A DNA stretch of 50,490 nt, taken from assembly GCA_040382055.1 (NCBI GenBank), contig JBEIGE010000020.1, positions 1 through 50,490 on the forward strand, in the 5' to 3' direction. The notes under the pieces were generated by a model. That model was not told where the DNA came from. It made no database searches and saw only the letters and a list, made by a program, of their open reading frames with translations. This DNA is from JBEIGE01 sp040382055 (GTDB lineage Bacteria; Pseudomonadota; Gammaproteobacteria; Burkholderiales; Burkholderiaceae_C). This document shows positions 39,740-48,419 of this stretch, piece after piece (position 1 is the stretch's first letter; every line of letters starts with the position of its first letter). Made by a program: the position numbers and the translations under genes.

Positions 39740-40825
39740 TCACGTGGTTGAGGGCGCTGCTGGTACGCCGCAGACCAGCAGGCCAGGGTCGTTGGCGTTG
39801 ATGGCCAGGTCGTTTTTGGCGTGGGCTACGTCCATGTCACGTGGCAGCGTCACGCCGTTCTTCACCGCCAGTATTTCGGCCATGATGCTCACCGCAATCT
39901 CGGGGGGCGTTTTGCTGCCTATATAGATGCCGATCGGGCCACGTAGACGCACCAAGCCAGCCTCGGTTTGCCCAAAGTGCTCGACCATGCGCTCCCGGCG
40001 CGCTTCGTTGTTACGGCGCGAGCCGATGGCTCCGACGTAAAAAGCATCGGTCTGCAAGGCTTCTAGCAAGGCCAGGTCGTCGAGCTTGGGGTCGTGCGTC
40101 AGCGCCACCACACAGGTGCGCCGGTCGGCACGAAAAGCCTGCACCACGTCGTCGGGCATGTCTTTCAAGACCGTCACACCGGCAACCGACCAGGAGCGCG
40201 CGTATTCCTCACGCGGGTCGCAGACCGTCACGGCAAAACCGCTGAACAGCGCCATGGTGGCCAAGTACTCGGTGAGTTGTCCGGCCCCGATCAGCAGCAT
40301 GCGAAATTCGGGACCAAAGGTGTTGACCAGGGTCTGAGTGTCAAGCGTCAGATCAGCCGGCACAGCAGTGGGGCTCAGACTGACGGTGCCGTCGGCCAGT
40401 TGCAGCGAGCGGCTCGACAGTTGACCGGCAGCGAGTGACTGCACCAGTGCGGCCAGGCTGGCGGCATCGGGGTCAAACTCCAGCAGCAGTTCCAGCGTGC
40501 CGCCACAGGGCAGGCCAAAGCGGTGGGCCTCGTCGGCACTGATGCCGTACTTGACAAGGCGCGGCGGGCCGACCGGCAAGTCTTGTTCTCCCACAACCGG
40601 AGCGGCTGAGGCATAAGCACGGGTGTAGCGGTAGATCAGGTCGTCTTCAATGCAGCCGCCCGAGACCGAGCCGACCACCGATCCGTCCTGGCACAGGGCC
40701 ATGATGGAGCCGACCGGCCGGGGCGAGGAGCCCCAGGTGCGCACCACAGTCGCCAGCAGGGCCCGCTGGCCGGCCAGACGCCAATCGCGCAGGGTGCGAA
40801 GAACCATCACATCGATATTTTCCAT
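39740..40825 (-). CDS. XdhC/CoxF-family molybdenum cofactor insertion factor
   Basis: A 361-residue XdhC-like protein. The N-terminal domain has CQDGSVVGSVSGGCIEDDL, the cysteine-bearing loop of XdhC proteins. The C-terminal Rossmann domain has LLIGAGQLTEYLA and AIGSRRNNEARRERM. XdhC proteins sulfurate and protect the molybdopterin cofactor before insertion into xanthine dehydrogenase-family enzymes; here the client should be the CoxL-like subunit. It lies 32 bases after coxG and is the last gene of the cox run. Confidence 0.88.
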   Translation of the reverse strand: MENIDVMVLRTLRDWRLAGQRALLATVVRTWGSSPRPVGSIMALCQDGSVVGSVSGGCIEDDLIYRYTRAYASAAPVVGEQDLPVGPPRLVKYGISADEAHRFGLPCGGTLELLLEFDPDAASLAALVQSLAAGQLSSRSLQLADGTVSLSPTAVPADLTLDTQTLVNTFGPEFRMLLIGAGQLTEYLATMALFSGFAVTVCDPREEYARSWSVAGVTVLKDMPDDVVQAFRADRRTCVVALTHDPKLDDLALLEALQTDAFYVGAIGSRRNNEARRERMVEHFGQTEAGLVRLRGPIGIYIGSKTPPEIAVSIMAEILAVKNGVTLPRDMDVAHAKNDLAINANDPGLLVCGVPAAPSTT

Positions 40826-40857
40826 AGCTGCGCCTTAGCCCCTAGTTGACAAATCGC

Positions 40858-41430
40858 TCAGCGCGACAAGCCGTACACGGCAGCAGCCACAGCCAGGGCC
40901 AGCGAAGCCCAAACCCAGACTGGCACCACCCTTGGGGCGGCCGCAGCGGGCGCTGTCACCGGGGACTTTTCGGCATAGGCCTGTGGGTACTGGCGCTGCA
41001 TTTCGGTTTCAAAGCGCTTGAAGAAATCTTCGGCCATGGATTTGGCGGCACCGTCAATCAGGCGCTGGCCCAGTTGCGCCACCTTGCCGCCCACCGAGGC
41101 GTGCACGTTGTAGCTCAGCAAATGACCGTCGGCATTGGGGCTCAGGAGCACCTTGGCGCTGCCCTTGCCAAAACCGGCCGGGCCGCCCTGCCCTTCAAAT
41201 GAGATGGTGTAACTCTCGGGTGCCTTGATGTCGCTCAGCGCAATCTTGCCGGTGAACTTGGCCGCAACCGGACCGATCTTGACCGCCATACCAATGGCGT
41301 ACTGGTTCTCCCCCGTGGCCTCGACCCGCTCGCACCCGGGGATGCAGGTCTTGAGTACTTCGGGGTTGTTGAGCGCATCCCAGGCCTGTTGCTGGGTGAT
41401 GGCGAGTTGACGGCTGCCTTGCATATCCAT
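40858..41430 (-). CDS. coxG: CoxG-like SRPBCC protein with C-terminal membrane anchor
   Basis: A 190-residue protein. The SRPBCC/CoxG domain (about 1-145) begins MDMQGSRQLAITQQQAWDAL, with the family block CIPGCERVE. After a proline/alanine linker comes one transmembrane helix (WVWASLALAVAAAVYGL, about 168-187). In Oligotropha, CoxG helps recruit CO dehydrogenase to the inner membrane; a similar role is likely. It lies 55 bases after coxE and 32 bases before xdhC. Confidence 0.9.
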   Translation of the reverse strand: MDMQGSRQLAITQQQAWDALNNPEVLKTCIPGCERVEATGENQYAIGMAVKIGPVAAKFTGKIALSDIKAPESYTISFEGQGGPAGFGKGSAKVLLSPNADGHLLSYNVHASVGGKVAQLGQRLIDGAAKSMAEDFFKRFETEMQRQYPQAYAEKSPVTAPAAAAPRVVPVWVWASLALAVAAAVYGLSR

Positions 41431-41485
41431 GGGGTGATCCTGTTCTGATGGGTACTGTGGGTGGTATTTTCGCGCAGAGCGCAGC

Positions 41486-42670
41486 TCAGCGTTTCATCAA
41501 GGCAGCCAGACTGGCCGCCAGGTCATCGAGCCGACTGAGGTTGTGCACTGCCACCATGCCATGGGCCTGCTTGTGCAGCACAGCAGCACCTTGGGCCAAT
41601 GGTGCATAACCTTCAAAACGCAGCAAGGGGTTGAGCCAGAGCAGGCGGCGGCTGCGCCGGCGCAGCCAGGCCAACTCGTTCGCCAGTTGGCTGGGTTCTC
41701 CGGTGTCAAGACCGTCAGTGATCAACAGCACCAGGGTACGCCGCCCTACCAGGCGGCGCGCATGTTGTAGGCGCAACGCCGTCAACGATTCGCCCAACTG
41801 GGTTCCGCCGGCAAAATCTTCGATCAATAGGCTGGCCTGGGCCAGCATGGTGTCGGTATCGGCCAAGCGAAAAGCTGGCGTCAGGTCGGTCAGCTGGGTG
41901 CCGAAGGCGAACACGTCACGACGCGGGTGGCGGCGGGTGGCCGCATGCAAAAAAGCCAGCAGCAGCCGAGCGTAGCGCTCCATCGAACCCGACACATCCA
42001 CCAGCACCAGCAGCGGCAGCGGCTGGCGGCAGCGCTGCAGTTTTGGCAATTCCATGGGCTCGCCGCCGGTGCGCACCGCCGAGCGCATCACACCAGCCCA
42101 ATGCAGCTGTCTGCCCCGGTCACCTGGGCGGGTACGGCGGGAATCAAATTCGGGCAGTGGCAACCGGATGTCGCGCGCCAGGCGCTCTACCAGTCGATAC
42201 TCTGCGGCCGACAGGGCGTTGAAATCAGCGTGCTTGAGGCGATGCTGGTCGCTGGCCGTCATGGCAGCATCAAAGTCGACTTTCTGGTCCTCCTGTTTGG
42301 GCTGAACCTGCTGACCAAAGGCTTTTTGTGGCGTCAGGGCCTCTCGAACCCGCGGGCGGCGCTTGCTGGGCTCGGCCTTGCCTTCGGCGCTTGGCAGCAG
42401 TTGTGCCAGCAGTTTGTTGGCCAAGTTGGGGTTGCGAAAAAAGGCCTCGAACAGTTCACGAAACACCTCACGGTCCTGCTCCCGGCTAACCAGCACCGCC
42501 TCCATGGCCGCCGACAAGTCGGCCCGATCATCCAGACCGACCGTCAGCGCTGCGTCGGCCGCCAGCGCGATACGAGCGCTGTCTACCCGAACCCCGGCGC
42601 GGCGCAAGGTGCGGCCAAAGGCGGCCAGATTGGCAGCCAGCTTGCCGGTACGCGCGTCGCCAAGTTGCAT
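41486..42670 (-). CDS. coxE: CoxE-like VWA-domain maturation protein
   Basis: A 394-residue protein with a C-terminal von Willebrand A domain. The metal-ion-dependent adhesion site is DVSGS at 225-229, with TDGLDTG later. The N-terminal half is helical and charged. CoxE works with the AAA+ ATPase CoxD to mature the Mo/Cu-type active site of CO dehydrogenase. It begins five bases after the coxD stop, so they form a unit. Confidence 0.92.
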   Translation of the reverse strand: MQLGDARTGKLAANLAAFGRTLRRAGVRVDSARIALAADAALTVGLDDRADLSAAMEAVLVSREQDREVFRELFEAFFRNPNLANKLLAQLLPSAEGKAEPSKRRPRVREALTPQKAFGQQVQPKQEDQKVDFDAAMTASDQHRLKHADFNALSAAEYRLVERLARDIRLPLPEFDSRRTRPGDRGRQLHWAGVMRSAVRTGGEPMELPKLQRCRQPLPLLVLVDVSGSMERYARLLLAFLHAATRRHPRRDVFAFGTQLTDLTPAFRLADTDTMLAQASLLIEDFAGGTQLGESLTALRLQHARRLVGRRTLVLLITDGLDTGEPSQLANELAWLRRRSRRLLWLNPLLRFEGYAPLAQGAAVLHKQAHGMVAVHNLSRLDDLAASLAALMKR

Positions 42671-42675
42671 GGGGC

Positions 42676-43584
42676 TCAGCCCTGAGTGTCAGGCTCGGGC
42701 CGCAACAGGTCCTGGGCCATGTCATTGGTCAGTGCCGCCACATCTTCGCGTTGCTTGAACAGGATGCCCGCTGTGTCTGACATCAGCTCGGGGTCCAGCT
42801 CCAGGGTGTCGAGCGCAATCAGCGCCTTGGCCCACTCCACGCTCTCAGCTATGCCGGGCGCGCGCTGGAAGGCGCTGGCAAAGGGTTGGCTGCGCAGACG
42901 AGTGACCACCTGGGCCACCTGGGCCGACAGCTCCTGCGAGGCCTGAGGCACCTGGGCTCGCACAATTGCCAGCTCGCGCTCGCGCTCAGGGTAATCCAGC
43001 CAGTGGTAGAGGCAGCGGCGTTTGACCGCGTCGTTCAATTCACGGGTGCGGTTACTGGTGAGGATGGTCACCGGGTTGACCAGGGCCCGCACCGTACCCA
43101 ACTCGGGGATGCTGACCTGGTACTCACCCAGGTACTCCAGCAAAAAGGCCTCAAAAGGTTCGTCGGCCCGGTCCACCTCGTCAATCAGCAGCACAGCGCC
43201 GGGCGCTGGTGTCTGCAGCGCCTGCAGCAAGGGCCGGCTGATCAGGTAGCGTGGCTGGTAAACCTCACGTTCGACCTGTGCCACATCAGCCTCGCGGCCC
43301 TGCGCGGCACGCATGTGCAACAGCTGGGCAGCGTAGTTCCATTCGTAGAGTGCTTCGCGCTGCTCCAGCCCGTCGTAACACTGCAAGCGCAACAGCTCCC
43401 GACCCAGTACCGTGGCCAGCGCCTTGGCCAGCTCGGTCTTACCAACGCCAGGCTCGCCCTCAAGCAGCAGCGGTCGCTGCAGCTTGAGGGCCAAAAACAC
43501 GGCGGTGGCCAGTCGGCGGTCGGCGTAGTAGCCGGACGCCTCAAGCGCGTCCACCAAGGCATCAATCGTTGAGAAATTGGACAT
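42676..43584 (-). CDS. coxD: CoxD-like MoxR-family AAA+ ATPase
   Basis: A 302-residue MoxR ATPase from ATG 43584. Walker A is GEPGVGKT (43-50), Walker B is LIDEVD (133-138) and sensor 1 is ILTSNRT. The longer frame upstream reads through a terminator hairpin and is not likely to be translated. CoxD, together with CoxE, remodels the apo-enzyme so that the metal centre can be completed. It lies 60 bases after coxM, with an intrinsic terminator in the gap. Confidence 0.92.
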   Translation of the reverse strand: MSNFSTIDALVDALEASGYYADRRLATAVFLALKLQRPLLLEGEPGVGKTELAKALATVLGRELLRLQCYDGLEQREALYEWNYAAQLLHMRAAQGREADVAQVEREVYQPRYLISRPLLQALQTPAPGAVLLIDEVDRADEPFEAFLLEYLGEYQVSIPELGTVRALVNPVTILTSNRTRELNDAVKRRCLYHWLDYPERERELAIVRAQVPQASQELSAQVAQVVTRLRSQPFASAFQRAPGIAESVEWAKALIALDTLELDPELMSDTAGILFKQREDVAALTNDMAQDLLRPEPDTQG

Positions 43585-43594
43585 GACAAACACC

Positions 43595-43624
43595 AAAAAA
43601 AACCCCGTGTCAGAGAACACGGGG
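43595..43624 (-). terminator. Intrinsic terminator between coxM and coxD
   Basis: An 8-base perfect stem (43603-43610 ccccgtgt with 43617-43624 acacgggg, 6-base loop) is followed in minus-strand direction by eight T (43595-43602). It lies 20 bases after the coxM stop and 10 bases before the coxD start. It should end or attenuate the structural-gene transcript and lower expression of the maturation genes. Confidence 0.85.
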
Positions 43625-43644
43625 TCTGGTCAAGACTCGCGTGA

Positions 43645-44436
43645 TCAGCCTAGCAGTTGGGCCACTGCGCGCTGGGTCTGCACGCTGATCAAATTGGCAC
43701 GGTAGGCCGCCGAGGCATGAATGTCGGCATTGAGCTCTGAGGCGTCAATCGCCACACCAGCCGCTGAGGCCACGGTGAAGCTGCTGTTCAGGGCTGCTTC
43801 CAGACCGCTGTGGCGGAATACGCCCTGGCCGGCACCAGTCACCGCCACCCGCACGCCAGCATCGGTTTGCGCCACAAAGACGCCGACCAGGGCAAAACGC
43901 GAGGCGGGCTGAACAAATTTCATGTAAATCGCGCGTTTGGGGATGGGGAAGTGAATGGCCGTGATGAGCTCGCCCTCGGCCAGCGCGGTGCTGAACATCC
44001 CCAGGAAGAAATCGTCAGCAGCAATCTTGCGCGAGGTAGTCTGAACTGTGGCACCGAGACCGAGCACAGCACTGGGGTAGCAGGCGGCCGGGTCGTTGTT
44101 GGCGACCGAACCACCCAAGGTACCCATGGCGCGCACCTGCCTGTCGCCGATGTGGGCAGCCAGGTCGGCCAAGCCGGGGATCAGGGCCTTCACGTCGGCG
44201 TTGTTGGCAACATCAATGTGACGCGTCATGGCACCGATCACGAGGGCATTGCCCTCCCGGCAGATGCCGCTGAGCTCAGCAATGCCGGATAGGTCAGCCA
44301 GTTGGCCCGGCTGCGACAGGCGCAGTTTCATCGAGGCCAGCAGGGTTTGGCCGCCGGCCAGCGCTTTGGCGCCGCTGGCAGCGAGTTGCGTGGCGGCAGC
44401 CAGGGTGCTGGGCCGCTCCAGGGTAAATGGGTACAT
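43645..44436 (-). CDS. coxM: CoxM-like FAD-binding medium subunit
   Basis: A 263-residue FAD subunit of the xanthine dehydrogenase/CO dehydrogenase family. The FAD motifs are AGGQTLLASMKLRL (near 27-40) and TLGGSVANNDPAACYP (near 107-122). The length is slightly short of typical CoxM (about 288). It passes electrons from the iron-sulfur subunit to an acceptor such as quinone. It lies 32 bases after coxL and just before the terminator. Confidence 0.92.
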   Translation of the reverse strand: MYPFTLERPSTLAAATQLAASGAKALAGGQTLLASMKLRLSQPGQLADLSGIAELSGICREGNALVIGAMTRHIDVANNADVKALIPGLADLAAHIGDRQVRAMGTLGGSVANNDPAACYPSAVLGLGATVQTTSRKIAADDFFLGMFSTALAEGELITAIHFPIPKRAIYMKFVQPASRFALVGVFVAQTDAGVRVAVTGAGQGVFRHSGLEAALNSSFTVASAAGVAIDASELNADIHASAAYRANLISVQTQRAVAQLLG

Positions 44437-44468
44437 GGTTGTGTCCTCTGTCTTGAACGAATGCGTTA

Positions 44469-46838
44469 TTACTTAGCTGCCTGGATAGCTTCCCAAACCC
44501 GGCTGGCGGAGGCTGGCATGTCGAGCTCGGTCACACCGACACTCTTGAGCGCATCCAGCACGGCGTTCATCACCGCCGGTGGTGAACCGATGGCGCCGGC
44601 TTCGCCACAGCCCTTGGTGCCCAAGGGGTTGTGCGTGCACGGCGTGCAGATGGTGTCGATCTTGAACTCGGGGAAATCGTCGGCGCGTGGCATGGCGTAA
44701 TCCATGAACGAGCCGGTCAGCAGCTGGCCGGTGTCACGGTCATAGACGCAGTTCTCAAGCAACGCTTGGCCGATGCCCTGCACCAGACCGCCATGCACCT
44801 GGCCTTCGACGATCATCGGGTTGATGATGGTGCCGAAATCATCCACGGCGGTGAACTTGTCAACCCGGGTGGTGCCGGTCGCGGGGTCGATTTCAACCTC
44901 GCAGATGTAGGTGCCAGCCGGAAATGTGAAATTGGTCGGGTCGTAAAACGCGGTTTCGTTCAGGCCCGGCTCCAGCTTGTCAAGCGGGTAGTTGTGCGGC
45001 ACGTAGGCGGTGAGCGCCACCTGGCCAAAGGTGACTTTTTTGTCTGTGCCCTTGATGGTGAACTCGCCGTTGGCGAAGTCGACGTCGGCGTCGCTCGCCT
45101 CCATCAGATGGGCCGCAATTTTCTTGGCCTTGGTCTCGATCTTGTCGAGCGCCTTCATGATGGCCGCGCCGCCAACCGAGATCGAGCGTGAGCCGTAAGT
45201 ACCCATGCCAAACGGCACGCGACCGGTGTCGCCGTGCACCACGTCCACGGCATCCACAGCAATACCCAGCCGGGCCGCCACCACCTGGGCAAAGGTGGTT
45301 TCATGACCCTGGCCGTGGCTGTGCGAGCCGGTGAATACGGTCACGCTGCCGGTCGGGTGTACCCGGATCTCACCGCACTCAAACAATCCGGCTCGGGCAC
45401 CCAGTGCGCCGGCGATGTTGCTGGGCGCAATGCCGCAGGCCTCGATGTAACTGGAGTAGCCAATACCGCGCAGCAGGCCCTTGGCCGCACTGGCTGTCTT
45501 GCGCGCCGCGAAACCGGCCACGTCGGCCAGTATTTCGGCCTTGTCCATGCAGCCGCGGTAGTCGCCCACGTCGTACTGCAGGGCCACCGGGGTCTGGTAG
45601 GGCCAGCTGTTGATGAAATTGCGCTTGCGGATTTCGTCCTGCGACAGGCCCAGTTCCCAACCGCAGCGCGTCACCAGGCGCTCCAACAGGTAGGTAGCCT
45701 CGGGCCGGCCGGCACCACGGTAGGCATCCACCGGCACCGTATTGGTGAACCAGGCATCCACCTCGACATAAATCTGCGGACAGGTGTACTGACCGGCCAG
45801 CAGGGTGGCGTACAGAATGGTCGGCACTGCCGTGGAGAAGGTGGACAGGTAAGCGCCCAGGTTGGCATTGGTGTGCACCCGCATGGCCAAGAACTTGCCG
45901 TTGGCATCCATCGCCATCTCTGCGTGACTGACGTGGTCGCGGCCATGGGCGTCGGTCAGGAAGGACTCGGAACGCTCGCAGGTCCATTTGATGCTGCGGT
46001 TGACCTGCTTGGCGGCCCAGGTCAGGGCCACGTCCTCGGCATACAGGTAAATCTTCGAGCCAAAGCCGCCACCGACGTCGGGCGCGATCACCCGCACCTT
46101 GTGCTCGGGCAGGCCCAGCACAAAGGCGGTCATCAGCAGCCGCTCAACGTGCGGGTTCTGGTTGGAGACATGCAGGGTGTACTCTTCAGTGGCCCGGCTG
46201 TAGCTGCCAATCGCGGCGCGTGGCTCCATGGCATTGGGTACCAGGCGGTTGTTGACCAGGTCAAGTTTGGTGATGTGAGCTGCAGCAGCAAAGGCGGCAT
46301 CCACCTGCGCCTTGTCCCCCAAGGTCCACTTGTAGCAGTGGTTGTCGGGGGCTACATCGTGCAACGGTGCCGCTTTGGCGGCGTCGCGAACATCCACCAC
46401 AGCGCTCAGGGGCTCGTAATCAACATCCACCACTTCAGCCGCGTTTTTCGCCTGCTCAAGCGTCTCGGCAATCACCATTGCGACCTGGTCGCCCACGTGA
46501 CGGGCGCGCCCCAGCGCCAGCACCGGGTGCGGCGGCTCCTTCATGGGGGAGCCATCGGGGTTGTTGATCAGCCAGCCGCAAGGCAGGCCACCCATCTTGC
46601 CTTCTAGATCCTTGCCAGTGAAAATTTTCACCACGCCGGGCATGGCATTGGCACGGGTCAGGTCTATGCCTTTGATCAGCGCATGCGCGTGCGGACTGCG
46701 CACAAACACGGCATAGGTCTGGGCAGCAAAGGTGATGTCGTCGGTGTATTGGCCAGCGCCCGTGAGAAAGCGGTAGTCTTCCTTGCGAAGGACAGCCTCG
46801 CCAATGTGCGGCAGTTTTGAAAAGTCGGATGCACCCAT
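44469..46838 (-). CDS. coxL: Form II CoxL-like molybdopterin large subunit
   Basis: A 789-residue large subunit of the xanthine dehydrogenase superfamily. The diagnostic active-site loop is AYRGAGR (residues 372-378), which marks form II enzymes, not the AYXCSFR of form I CO dehydrogenases. Other cofactor motifs are GGGFGSK, GQGHETTFAQ and the catalytic-Glu segment KGCGEAGAIG near the C terminus. I chose ATG 46838, preceded by AAGGAG seven bases away. Form II enzymes have not generally been shown to grow on CO and some may oxidise aldehydes or heterocycles. It follows coxS by 12 bases. Confidence 0.93.
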   Translation of the reverse strand: MGASDFSKLPHIGEAVLRKEDYRFLTGAGQYTDDITFAAQTYAVFVRSPHAHALIKGIDLTRANAMPGVVKIFTGKDLEGKMGGLPCGWLINNPDGSPMKEPPHPVLALGRARHVGDQVAMVIAETLEQAKNAAEVVDVDYEPLSAVVDVRDAAKAAPLHDVAPDNHCYKWTLGDKAQVDAAFAAAAHITKLDLVNNRLVPNAMEPRAAIGSYSRATEEYTLHVSNQNPHVERLLMTAFVLGLPEHKVRVIAPDVGGGFGSKIYLYAEDVALTWAAKQVNRSIKWTCERSESFLTDAHGRDHVSHAEMAMDANGKFLAMRVHTNANLGAYLSTFSTAVPTILYATLLAGQYTCPQIYVEVDAWFTNTVPVDAYRGAGRPEATYLLERLVTRCGWELGLSQDEIRKRNFINSWPYQTPVALQYDVGDYRGCMDKAEILADVAGFAARKTASAAKGLLRGIGYSSYIEACGIAPSNIAGALGARAGLFECGEIRVHPTGSVTVFTGSHSHGQGHETTFAQVVAARLGIAVDAVDVVHGDTGRVPFGMGTYGSRSISVGGAAIMKALDKIETKAKKIAAHLMEASDADVDFANGEFTIKGTDKKVTFGQVALTAYVPHNYPLDKLEPGLNETAFYDPTNFTFPAGTYICEVEIDPATGTTRVDKFTAVDDFGTIINPMIVEGQVHGGLVQGIGQALLENCVYDRDTGQLLTGSFMDYAMPRADDFPEFKIDTICTPCTHNPLGTKGCGEAGAIGSPPAVMNAVLDALKSVGVTELDMPASASRVWEAIQAAK

Positions 46839-46850
46839 CACGTTTCTCCT

Positions 46851-47321
46851 TTATTTGGCAGCCATGGCCGCTTGGCCCTGCTGCACGGATTTGACAATGT
46901 TCTGATATCCAGTACAGCGGCAGATATTGCCCTCAAGCAAGGCGCGTATTTCGCCAGCGTCGGCCTTGGGGTGGTGGGTGCACAAATCTACAGCGCTCAT
47001 GACCATGCCAGTGGTGCAATAGCCGCACTGCAGGCCGTGGCAGGCTTTGAAAGCCGCCTGCATCGGGTGCATGGTGCCATCAGCGGCCGCCAGCCCTTCG
47101 ATGGTGGTGATTTCTGACCCAGCGGCCTGGGCCGCCAGAACGTTGCACGATTTGATGGCGCGGCCATCCTTGATGACGGTACAGGCGCCACACTGGGCGG
47201 TATCACAGCCGACATGGGTACCAGTCAGTTTGAGTTGCTCACGCAACACTTGCACCAGCAAAGTGTGAGGGGGGACGTCAACAGCCGTGGCTTTGCCGTT
47301 GACCTTGAATTGAACCTGCAT
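46851..47321 (-). CDS. coxS: CoxS-like [2Fe-2S] small subunit
   Basis: A 156-residue iron-sulfur subunit with two [2Fe-2S] clusters. The plant-type cluster is Cys39, Cys44, Cys47 and Cys59; the second is Cys99, Cys102, Cys134 and Cys136 (QCGYCTTGM and NICRCTGY). It relays electrons from the molybdenum site to FAD. I chose ATG 47321, preceded by CGGAGACA, which matches the family length; the open frame to 47420 is not supported. It is the first gene of the cox operon, 219 bases from the NRDE gene stop. Confidence 0.93.
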   Translation of the reverse strand: MQVQFKVNGKATAVDVPPHTLLVQVLREQLKLTGTHVGCDTAQCGACTVIKDGRAIKSCNVLAAQAAGSEITTIEGLAAADGTMHPMQAAFKACHGLQCGYCTTGMVMSAVDLCTHHPKADAGEIRALLEGNICRCTGYQNIVKSVQQGQAAMAAK

Positions 47322-47515
47322 GAATTTGTCTCCGTTGTGCACGTTATTGAAAAACCAACCCCCATTATTTGCTGCAGCAAGCGCTCTGACCCTAGGTAAA
47401 ACCCTCATTCGGGTCGCCAAAGATCATCAATTTTTGCTGTGGACAGCCATGGTCCCGTGTGAGTGCGCCTTATGTCCTGGCAGCCCGAGAGAATATTGGC
47501 TTCAAGTCCGTCAGA

Positions 47516-47540
47516 GGCAACGGCCAACGCTTGCGTTGCC
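47516..47540 (-). terminator. Possible hairpin after the NRDE gene
   Basis: A 7-base perfect inverted repeat (47516-47522 ggcaacg with 47534-47540 cgttgcc) with an 11-base spacer lies directly after the NRDE stop codon on the minus strand. An alternative inner stem also exists. There is no T run, so any terminator function would need Rho or act as an mRNA end stabiliser. Confidence 0.35.
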
Positions 47541-48314
47541 CTAAGACATGGTTTCTGACACCTCTGCTTTGAACCCGTTCGCGTCAAAGCTTCTTTCCGT
47601 GAACTCAGCCATCTTGTCTTTGATGCGTATGACGCTACTGGCTCGGGTGCCATAGTCGGGTGAGTGTATGAAGGCCGCCGATAAGGCGCGTTCTCTATCC
47701 AATGGAATACCGGTTTGAGGCAGTTCTGCATCCGGCGCAATCTGCTTGTCTGACAGCAGTTTAAAAAGCTGGTCTAACTGCAAAGAAGCATCTTCATGAA
47801 CTGCCAGGGTTTGCTCAAAACCGCGCTGCAAACGCTTGAGCTTCGGCCAGGGCGTGTTGAAGTCGGCGTTAGATACGGACGTGATGCCTTTTGGCAGGGC
47901 AAAAATTCGCGAATATCGGCTCTCAAAACCCATTAAATCCTGACCATCGAACAGGATCAGGTTAAACGGGTTGTAAAGCCCGGCCTGTGCGCGTAACTCA
48001 TGAAGATACGCCTTGGCGCCAATCGTGCTGTTCAAGAAAGCGGCGGTTATGTGGCCTCGGGACGTCGCATCGTCTCGGTGGTTCGCCACGTCACGATAAT
48101 TGGTCAGTGCCGCCAGCCGAATGCGGCCTGTGACCGCGCAAACACCTAAACCCAGCCAGGTTCCACCCGCCTGCAAATCCTGGCCTGCAAGAATGCGTTG
48201 GCCTGGCCAGTGACGCAAGCCCCGTGTTGGACGGGAATAAAACTCGTCGCGATTTGCGGCCAAGATTAGAGGGACTGGTGCCCCAGGTTGCCAGCTCAAG
48301 GTGATGAGGCACAT
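47541..48314 (-). CDS. NRDE-family protein (TANGO2-like)
   Basis: A 257-residue protein with the family signature LILAANRDEFYSRPT near residues 16-30 and the N-terminal MCLI with a conserved Cys2. WPGQRILAGQDLQAGGTWLG and LAALTNYR follow, all typical of the NRDE/TANGO2 group. TANGO2 is linked to heme or lipid handling in animals; bacterial members are uncharacterised. It lies downstream of the Crp/Fnr gene on the same strand with 105 bases between them. Confidence 0.9.
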   Translation of the reverse strand: MCLITLSWQPGAPVPLILAANRDEFYSRPTRGLRHWPGQRILAGQDLQAGGTWLGLGVCAVTGRIRLAALTNYRDVANHRDDATSRGHITAAFLNSTIGAKAYLHELRAQAGLYNPFNLILFDGQDLMGFESRYSRIFALPKGITSVSNADFNTPWPKLKRLQRGFEQTLAVHEDASLQLDQLFKLLSDKQIAPDAELPQTGIPLDRERALSAAFIHSPDYGTRASSVIRIKDKMAEFTERSFDANGFKAEVSETMS

Positions 48315-48419
48315 GACATTTGGTTGATGCTAAGCGTTCATTTTGCCAGCAGTTTTTTGATGCTTGAGGTGTAAAGAGCTACGGCTTGTTCATGAGCATG
48401 CCTGCCCACACAGGCCACA

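Noticed and set aside
42886..43572. Plus-strand frame of 228 codons opposite coxD
   Set aside because: Antisense to a MoxR ATPase with intact Walker motifs.
45234..46607. Long plus-strand frame of 457 codons opposite coxL
   Set aside because: It lies fully antisense to a gene with clear molybdopterin-enzyme motifs, is rich in Gly/His/Val as expected of a GC-rich shadow frame, and shows no family motif.
44469..46838. Assignment of the cox operon to aerobic CO oxidation
   Set aside because: The active-site loop is the form II type (AYRGAGR) and several form I operon genes are missing.
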